The notes below the pieces were generated by a model. That model was given only the letters and a program-made list of their open reading frames with translations. It was not told where the DNA came from and did no database searches. From a virus, in the IMG/VR virus record IMGVR_UViG_3300034685_000158, positions 1-20,662 of that record: a stretch of 20,662 nt of DNA; one strand, given 5' to 3'. How positions within the stretch are numbered: the first letter of the stretch is position 1; each line of letters starts with the position of its first letter. Position numbers and translations under genes: made by a program. Of this stretch, positions 16,101 to 20,662 are shown in pieces.

Positions 16101-19100
16101 GGATCAAATAAAACTGGAACAGAAGCTGCTAGAATGATGATACAATTTTTTAACTCACTTAATACGCCGGAGACAAGAAAACTATTGGAGGATATTGCTG
16201 GCAGTAATCCTAAATATGCTAGTATACTACCATATAAATACACTCCAAACCAAGAAGGGCTACCGTTTACTGAAAAAACGAGTGGAATAGAATCGTTTTT
16301 TACAATACTCAAACTAGCAAATGAGATGGAATCACAGGGTGATGCAAGACTAGCGGGTGAAATGCTTAGAAAAGTATTCGGTAGGTATACTGGTGCTGGT
16401 AAAGCTGTTGATAAAATGATTGAAATTATAATGCAAAGATTTCCAGAATATAGGAAAGAAGGCAAGGACCCGGTACAAGGTATTATAGAGGACTTTAAAA
16501 AGAACTCAGATCTGTTTATGGAAGAAGCCATTGCAAAAAATAATATGACTTTAGCAAAAAGAACAGAACGTGCAGCAGTAACATGGGAAGCTGCAATGAG
16601 TAATGTTTTTATGGAATTTAAAGATGATATAAGTTTTGCAATGGATGCTATTACAAATATACTGAGAATTATAAGAGACAATGCAGACTTTGTGGCAGGA
16701 TTGATAAAAAATCTTATTAATATTTTAATAGGCGCAGGGGTAAGGCATTATGGTGGTAAATTGTTTGATAAAATCAATGCTAATGTTCTTGCTAGTGAAA
16801 GGGATTTATTAGTTGAGCCGTGGAAACAAAAAATAAAAGAAGATATTAAACAGAGAGCTGAGATGCAAAAAGATCTATTGAATTATGATGAAAAATTATC
16901 AAAAGCTGTTAATGTATATGAATCAGCAAGACAAGCTTATTTTAATTTAACGGGTGTAAACTTAGGGGATGTCGATGAAAAGAATCAACCTCAATTTACT
17001 AATAAATCTGTAAGAGAAATTTTAAATACTAGTGATGATGCTGTTGAAAGGGCTTTACTTGCATTATACAGTAGTCAAATTGATTCTGAAAAAGCGTCGA
17101 GATATACTATTGAAGGTAATAATATTGGGTTTAATATGTATGATGCTAAAATTTTATCTAAATTTGCCGAGAAATTGAAGTCTGGAAATAAACTATCTCC
17201 AGATGAAATCCGTAAAGCTAGACAGCGTTTGTTAAAATATAGTGGACAATTATCAGAGTTTGGTCCAGAATTATTCGATTCGGATACTGATATAGCACTT
17301 GTTACAGGTCAGAGTACTGGTGATGGCGGCATTATTGGAAGATTGAAAGCTAAAGCTTCTATGTTAGAAGAGAATTTACAAATGTTTAAAAATGACAACA
17401 TCTTATTAAATGTTGTTGGTGGAAGTATTTCAGGCATTTTACCTAGATCAAAAGAAGAATTATTAACTAGAGCAAATAAATATATACAAAGTTTAGAGTC
17501 TTTAGTAGATGAAGATGATGACATAGCAATGTTAAAACAATTATTAGACAATGAACAAGAAGATTCTAAAGAATATGCAAAGCTAGTAGAAGATATTAAT
17601 AAAAGACGGTCGCAGGTAGAAACATCTTTAGGTATACCAAGATTGAAAGAAGCTTTAGAAGCATATAAATCTAGTGAGATTGATTTTGAGAGTGTCGCCA
17701 ATACGATAAAGGAATTTGAGGATAATCTTCAAAAAATAAAATCTGGTATTCCAGTGAATAGGGTTGAAGCAGAGAGTGAAGAGCAGGAAAACCTTTTAAG
17801 GTTAAAGGCTTTAAGGGAAGCTTATGTAACTTTATATGGGGAAGATGCTACTAATGATAAGAAGTTAAATAATATTAACCAAAGAATATCCATGTCACAG
17901 AGAAGGTTGGAAAAAATAAAGAGCGGCCAATTTACCAATAGTGAAATAGAGCAGCTTGTAGATCAATTGAATGGGATGAAGCAGTTTAATGTTACTCCTG
18001 AAAATTATGGTGACATGGTAGAAACTCTAAACCAAATAAAAGCAGCTGTAGCCGTATATGAAGATGAGGCTGAAAAAATACTGAATAAAGCTACTAGAGC
18101 AGCTTCTACTATTTCAGAATTATCTTTAGGTAAAGGTAAACATGTAAATAAGCTTGCTGAACTTGATACTGCCATAGCTGAATCTCATAATGTAGTTAAA
18201 AATATTATTGAAGCTTATTCAAATATGGGAGCCGCCCCCCGTATTGAAAAAGGTAAAAGCACTATAGGCGGATTAAAAGATACTAAATTATTGAAAACCA
18301 TTGATAATTTAAAACAGGGATATATTAAAACCATAGCTGAAATGGTACCAGTATCAACCAATGCTTTTATAGATGCTGTAAACAGCTTAACAGATAGAAT
18401 GTTTAACAAGAAAATACTAGGTAAGTTGGATGAGGAGCAGGTTGAAAAAGCCATACTCAAAGCTATGGGTGGGGACTATACTGAGGCAGACAAGTTATTT
18501 GGGGAAAAATCAAAAGATATTGTATTAGGGTATGAAGAAATAAATACAGGAATTAGTAATGCTAAAAAACTTGTTGATAATTTAAGTAAGCAAAAACAAA
18601 TAATACAGGAAATAAGTAAGTTGCGCGAAAGCGATGAACTTAAAAACTATAAAGATTATATTACTGATAAGGGTGAAATATATGAAGAAAAATTTTATAG
18701 TGATAAAATACCTGGATATTCTTTAGACAAATCTGATGATGAAAATATCAAAAAGCAAACACAAATTTTAAAATCTGAACTTGATTCTATAGGTAAGACT
18801 CAAGCAGGCCAAAAACTATTAGAATTAAGAAAACAGCTTAATAACTTAACAGGAGAAGCAGATGCTTTAGCAAATGCGTCACGTAGAGCTGCGCAAGGAC
18901 AAGCACAACTTTCCGATGCGACAAAACGACTTGTTACAGAACATGAGTTAGGTGTAACAAAAGATTCCGAATTTATAGAGGCGTTGAAAAAAGAACAAGG
19001 GAGTAAACAGCAATCTCCTATGCAATTGGCATTAGGTAGTTTAGTAGGTTCTGTAGCAAGTATCGCTGGAAATATTGCTTTGAACTGGGTCATAGGTGAA

Positions 19101-20662
19101 GTTACTACCTTTGCGGCGGGGCGTTTAGCACAACTATTTGAAAGCAGGGCTACTACTGCACGGTTAAGATATGAAAGGGCTTCTGACATAGCACAACGAG
19201 TAGATGAAATTGAAAGGTTAAAAGGTACATCTGATGGAGGGTGGGATTTAAACTTAAAAAAATCAAGGTTAGGTTGGGATATGATTTTAAACAATATACC
19301 TTTTGTTAGTGATTTAATTCTCGGTAAAAGAAAAATATCTGAAGAACAAATGTCAAAAATTATAGGAGGTAAACAAAGTAGAGTTGAGGCTTTAGCAGAA
19401 CTTAAAAAACAGGCGTTAGAGGAAGAATATTTAAGCGAGAAAACTTTTGACGCAGTTAATACTGAAATTTTTAAAAAGTTAAATGAGGCTGTAAGGGGCA
19501 GTAATAACGCGGCCATAAAAAGAGAAGCAGAATTATATGACACAGAAACTTGGATAGACTTTGCCATGAATAGGCTTGTAGGGCCTGAGGAAAGAGATAT
19601 AAATTATGAATCTTTAATAAAGAAGCTTGAATTAAGGTCTAAAGGGTTTAGAGATACTTCACAAGAAATGATTAATATTGAAGTTCAAACAGCTAAAAAA
19701 TTGGCTGACTTATATGAGAAAGGTGCTGCATTTATAAAGGCAAAAATGGAGATAATGGAAAAAAATGCAGAAGAATTAGGTACTGATGTTAATACAGAAG
19801 CTTATTTAAAGTTGAAAGAAAATTATTTGACATTAAAAGAGAAAGCTGCCCAAGCTCAAAGTATTGTTTCAGATGTTTTTTCACAAATTAATAGATTGTT
19901 TGCTGATATAGAGGCAGATCTCAGTAATGCTTTAATTGGTATTGATATAGCTGATATTAGCAGTAAAATACAACGGTGGCGGTCTGGTATACCGGAATAC
20001 TCAGGAGTGGCTATTAATCAGCAAATATCTGTTTTACAATCTCGTGTCAGTGAGTATAAAAAGGCTGAGGAAGAAGAAAGGCAAAAACTTGCTAGACTTA
20101 AAGATGATGAAAAAAATAGTGGTATGTATAAAGATTTAGAAACTAAATATAAGAGTACTGTAGAAAAACGGAAGCAGGCAGAGTATGATTTAGTTGTAGC
20201 TATGCAGCAACTTCCAATATCTTCTGCTGAGACTTTAATGAATATGGCTGCTGCTACTGCTGATGTTGAAGCCAGAATTGCATTGGCTAAAGCACAATTA
20301 AAAGGATTGGGAGAAGATTCATTATATGCGAGGCTTATGCAAAAACAAAGGCTTGAAAAAATAAATGAGGCTTATGGTAGTATGATAGCCGCATTAAACG
20401 AACAGTACAATAAAAAACAGGGTGACTACCAGAAGATATGGATTGAGATGAAAGAGCTTGAAGCTAAGCAGCTTGAAAATTTAGTAGCTATAAAGAAACT
20501 TAATGAGAATAAAATATCCTTTAACTTACCGGATGGGTTGCGAGTTATGACATATAACGATTATCTGCAATCTACAGGAAACGAAAGGAGTTTTACATCG
20601 CAATTTAAAGCATTTAATTTGAATATAAATTTTGGTGATGTGACTGTAAGAAGTGATAATGA
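10143..20662 (+). CDS. Giant tape measure protein, 3' end outside the window
   Basis: One frame stays open from the ATG at 10143 to the last base, at least 3,506 codons. I followed it codon by codon over most of its length without meeting a stop. The start follows GGAGGGCGG. Product: tape measure protein, which fills the tail tube, sets tail length and helps DNA enter the cell. Residues 1-~1,690 are charged, helical, coiled-coil-like, with recurring LGxNF motifs (487, 691, 1288, 1324) and a compact insert at ~980-1145. A Val/Pro/Thr-rich linker (~1,655-1,700) leads to the TP901-like core (~1,700-2,190). Hydrophobic stretches lie at ~2,180-2,200 and ~2,960-3,000. The final residues NINFGDVTVRSDN resemble a motif close to the C-terminus in other tape measures, so the stop may be near. 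Confidence 0.93.
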   Translation, partial: MAEELNNVQHNLNADVDISFESGIESILRFAEQIESVNSVFSQLSFTAENLEDKIVRKFNELGNLLNDSKPIADVNEAVAKKIQHKINRYISQYVDNLSFSTETSRLNKQPFDEFNKNFTNSIDKFIREINTKLSTGLIKSANKEDVLNFIRKLISLRDTTSNLYKKIFNAVPSEERLVQLENIRAGIFKELDTLEGIDKFGSTFKQFKQQITDLFNGIISKYEQVLQSQTKGVSVGDETVISKTALNKLRSKIKQAILDSLDVKFGTNALSITIDKSSVGEIQKVIAEHFNEMIKKGDIQIDTDDTDIDKNRKDIEARIKEYDENIAKIREKLNKKLMARADALASGDPLDMMAYEDKSFKVEIRKLKDDLTKQEAERKKLVDNLSTVQSNVLFITNENLKKYWATIQNKFAELLSETTLKGLDDLEPIKVDKIKQVINQLSETINKSFEGLKIDKETLNKIPELGKSIEKFNTSISDIISLLSDLGNNFASKPTADFKKSLTKVNDALVGVKQQIDNYVIDYINKIIPENLFADGVTVNTDPAKKINKKASAKLKNLEKQLDELLEKIPVETDEAQRIELGVKLVELNKEIERLTASTGEKVLQQVDKVRKEPLISQNLIQKFVEKFSQELESLIDVSKIDGLNTIKEKIAALDKNFKELDQNLKSILTEKEVGIDKEIVVFKSNIEELGKNFENINALLKSADVGGLKSAIESLINGLNSLAKDINAISAQVYVEDRSDDRIVRDIKNYKYAFDAYELKPDEDPAQKFRYMENAYKVLFDRYIALSKYEINKLSPESVFDLRELKETVLYKYFNNTFEGSTYDLIERFKDIGKKLNPALYDETLKIDVPVESLYKTITTQINEIVARLTDILKNEVEKISTDSEKLLSISKSQDIDNAVKAINDKIAQLSNSISSEFISDIDNLIIEFNKISDLLGTANVKGLYDAVNNFVQAVNQLTGEVNTVPIAGKYDDLKIQGVKKGSFEVWHNTWNLDTLEKTNGGFKFTQKDSPISTAVSPEEAYFAPAIDVPDGPKAILHGKFEGNYIDFLEDKEAAKVINQLWSSILREAGYDDKSFLEQKQETKSALYLKMLNTLRSKGIDALKNFSIHHVNAEERFISPGELQILRADSLSDFSVFHSLDLGNITEKNLLEKIKQKIVPSYMKGYINEDSVSYEISKLVSDNFSELPAIQKIKQYLEKGLKFSDTEKNLRAYTSAEATMIDRLQKKTDYLIKGIDLESTNTRVPKKLSAETIAALQGKLDNVKQEIKGIPLNETIANIAQKINFLGDNFKVIETNLQKALNIKSKGLDVHVSNLPAIIQELGRNFEKITASLQSLSLENIQVAVNNFAKTLQKFEGAYSKKVGNVDISGNIENLNKSLRELQQEIRNSDNGITAARLIVDGINQKIEQFVKSLIALSAKIVNVDTATLSIKLTPEQLQSLEAQLEGVNIVNVNEISGPINTALKNLLGNAGKIIESQLSNIMNQEDIKIPKLQTKKIVSQLTTLVNTFMTGYVNAVAENSLIYKPLEIKTKDLPQSIKNALAKKAGVSLEDYLKRTPTIGGATVLAETLEQNMGALSAKLHEAAMNNENRLFSEYKNAIKGIKVKVDTSPVEYFTNNITSIQQEIIAKIKEIMRVQFSEINKQIKELKAVPVGFNYVPKNIPSTIPVKTATVQSYGAKVNIPRGTVNIPVPYRVGDDLDFTTIYQKAGGLGSHVNNRTLLNSILNTMRYILAGSLLKGPYAYLYQGWESAKDFEASLVKAQINLSGSNEELFRDFARTRIEKAVELGVTNALSHLKGITDTEAMVDAEVAFLKKYVTEDVRKDLQNISLRYIISQAQLGQMFEIASRSTTDPFEARAITETAARLFAAEPGVGSPEEIADALQASIVQMGMTGFDTKRLSEIFFNISTNFRVSTKDLLKFTATAGAVMSDELKNYQTEELAKLKQEIESATGSRRKELEERYKQVKLDTDIALTGLIGALITEGSNKTGTEAARMMIQFFNSLNTPETRKLLEDIAGSNPKYASILPYKYTPNQEGLPFTEKTSGIESFFTILKLANEMESQGDARLAGEMLRKVFGRYTGAGKAVDKMIEIIMQRFPEYRKEGKDPVQGIIEDFKKNSDLFMEEAIAKNNMTLAKRTERAAVTWEAAMSNVFMEFKDDISFAMDAITNILRIIRDNADFVAGLIKNLINILIGAGVRHYGGKLFDKINANVLASERDLLVEPWKQKIKEDIKQRAEMQKDLLNYDEKLSKAVNVYESARQAYFNLTGVNLGDVDEKNQPQFTNKSVREILNTSDDAVERALLALYSSQIDSEKASRYTIEGNNIGFNMYDAKILSKFAEKLKSGNKLSPDEIRKARQRLLKYSGQLSEFGPELFDSDTDIALVTGQSTGDGGIIGRLKAKASMLEENLQMFKNDNILLNVVGGSISGILPRSKEELLTRANKYIQSLESLVDEDDDIAMLKQLLDNEQEDSKEYAKLVEDINKRRSQVETSLGIPRLKEALEAYKSSEIDFESVANTIKEFEDNLQKIKSGIPVNRVEAESEEQENLLRLKALREAYVTLYGEDATNDKKLNNINQRISMSQRRLEKIKSGQFTNSEIEQLVDQLNGMKQFNVTPENYGDMVETLNQIKAAVAVYEDEAEKILNKATRAASTISELSLGKGKHVNKLAELDTAIAESHNVVKNIIEAYSNMGAAPRIEKGKSTIGGLKDTKLLKTIDNLKQGYIKTIAEMVPVSTNAFIDAVNSLTDRMFNKKILGKLDEEQVEKAILKAMGGDYTEADKLFGEKSKDIVLGYEEINTGISNAKKLVDNLSKQKQIIQEISKLRESDELKNYKDYITDKGEIYEEKFYSDKIPGYSLDKSDDENIKKQTQILKSELDSIGKTQAGQKLLELRKQLNNLTGEADALANASRRAAQGQAQLSDATKRLVTEHELGVTKDSEFIEALKKEQGSKQQSPMQLALGSLVGSVASIAGNIALNWVIGEVTTFAAGRLAQLFESRATTARLRYERASDIAQRVDEIERLKGTSDGGWDLNLKKSRLGWDMILNNIPFVSDLILGKRKISEEQMSKIIGGKQSRVEALAELKKQALEEEYLSEKTFDAVNTEIFKKLNEAVRGSNNAAIKREAELYDTETWIDFAMNRLVGPEERDINYESLIKKLELRSKGFRDTSQEMINIEVQTAKKLADLYEKGAAFIKAKMEIMEKNAEELGTDVNTEAYLKLKENYLTLKEKAAQAQSIVSDVFSQINRLFADIEADLSNALIGIDIADISSKIQRWRSGIPEYSGVAINQQISVLQSRVSEYKKAEEEERQKLARLKDDEKNSGMYKDLETKYKSTVEKRKQAEYDLVVAMQQLPISSAETLMNMAAATADVEARIALAKAQLKGLGEDSLYARLMQKQRLEKINEAYGSMIAALNEQYNKKQGDYQKIWIEMKELEAKQLENLVAIKKLNENKISFNLPDGLRVMTYNDYLQSTGNERSFTSQFKAFNLNINFGDVTVRSDN
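13080..13575 (+). other. Compact ADP-ribosyltransferase-like insert in the tape measure
   Basis: Residues ~980-1145 break the coiled-coil pattern: aromatic- and Gly-rich, with predicted strands. Order of motifs: VWHNT (His990), GGFKFT, SPEEAYFAPAI, KAILHGKFEGNYIDF, SKGIDALKN (Gly1101-Asp1103), then EERFISPGELQIL (Glu1116/1117). This order recalls polyvalent phage ADP-ribosyltransferase domains (H...T, a YFT-type segment, GyDGI, then a Glu before a P-x-Q/E-I strand). The match is by eye, and another small alpha/beta fold is possible. Confidence 0.4.
15237..16750 (+). other. TP901-like tape measure core region
   Basis: Residues ~1,700-2,200 match the usual core layout: entry segment (KGPYAYLYQGWESAKDFEASLVKAQINLSG), helical hairpins with ARLFAAEPGVGSPEEIADALQASIVQMG, then STNFRVSTKDLLKFTATAGAVMSDE, ALTGLIGALITEGSNKTGTEAARMM, and a late WEAAMSNVFMEFKDDISFAM helix followed by the hydrophobic stretch FVAGLIKNLINILIGAGV. 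In most tape measures this core starts within the first few hundred residues. Confidence 0.65.

Noticed and set aside
10118-19567. Many open frames on the - strand opposite the tape measure gene, up to 255 residues (18800-19567) and 241 residues (15956-16681)
   Set aside because: They are Ser/Leu-rich translations antisense to a helical Lys/Glu/Ala-rich gene, show no domain logic and lie entirely under a well-supported + strand gene.

Overview
The window is the head and tail gene cassette of a tailed double-stranded DNA phage or prophage with a long non-contractile tail (siphovirus type). The DNA is AT-rich, ribosome binding sites are strong AAAGGAG-type, arginine is mostly AGA/AGG and isoleucine often ATA. 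This points to a low-GC Gram-positive (Firmicutes/Clostridia-like) host, but the genus cannot be told from sequence alone. All genes are on the + strand. No integrase, terminase, lysis or replication gene lies inside the window.

Layout. 1-456: the 3' part of a metallophosphoesterase gene, closed by a terminator. 457-1057: a 600-bp non-coding region packed with structure. It holds a perfect 16-bp palindrome, two copies of a long AT-rich inverted repeat (523-621 and 711-846), a UUCG-capped stem-loop, and a sigma-A-type promoter whose -35 and -10 boxes are each covered by a TGTTA...TAACA palindrome. This looks like the control region for the late operon. 1058-5710: portal, head maturation protease fused to a scaffold, capsid decoration protein and major capsid protein. 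5813-8387: a small unknown protein, then four head-tail joining and tail completion proteins. 8468-10076: tail tube protein, then the tail assembly chaperone pair made by a -1 ribosomal frameshift at A AAA AAG. 10143 to the end: one open reading frame for a giant tape measure protein, at least 3,506 residues and still open at the window edge, predicting a tail of roughly half a micrometre.

How it works together. The portal nucleates the shell. The protease-scaffold directs assembly of the capsid protein and then matures it, the decoration protein cements the shell, the connectors close the portal and join the tail, and the chaperones coat the tape measure while tube protein polymerises around it. 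Hairpins and terminators after the capsid, tube and chaperone genes, plus a hairpin that can hide the tube gene's ribosome binding site, look like devices for tuning protein ratios inside one long transcript.

Most worth a second look: the twin inverted repeats and putative operators before the late operon; a perfect internal ribosome binding site and in-frame ATG inside the protease gene; the ribosome-site hairpin and repeated leader motif of the tail genes; and the tape measure, where a compact ADP-ribosyltransferase-like domain sits inside an N-terminal extension of about 1,700 residues ahead of the usual tape measure core.
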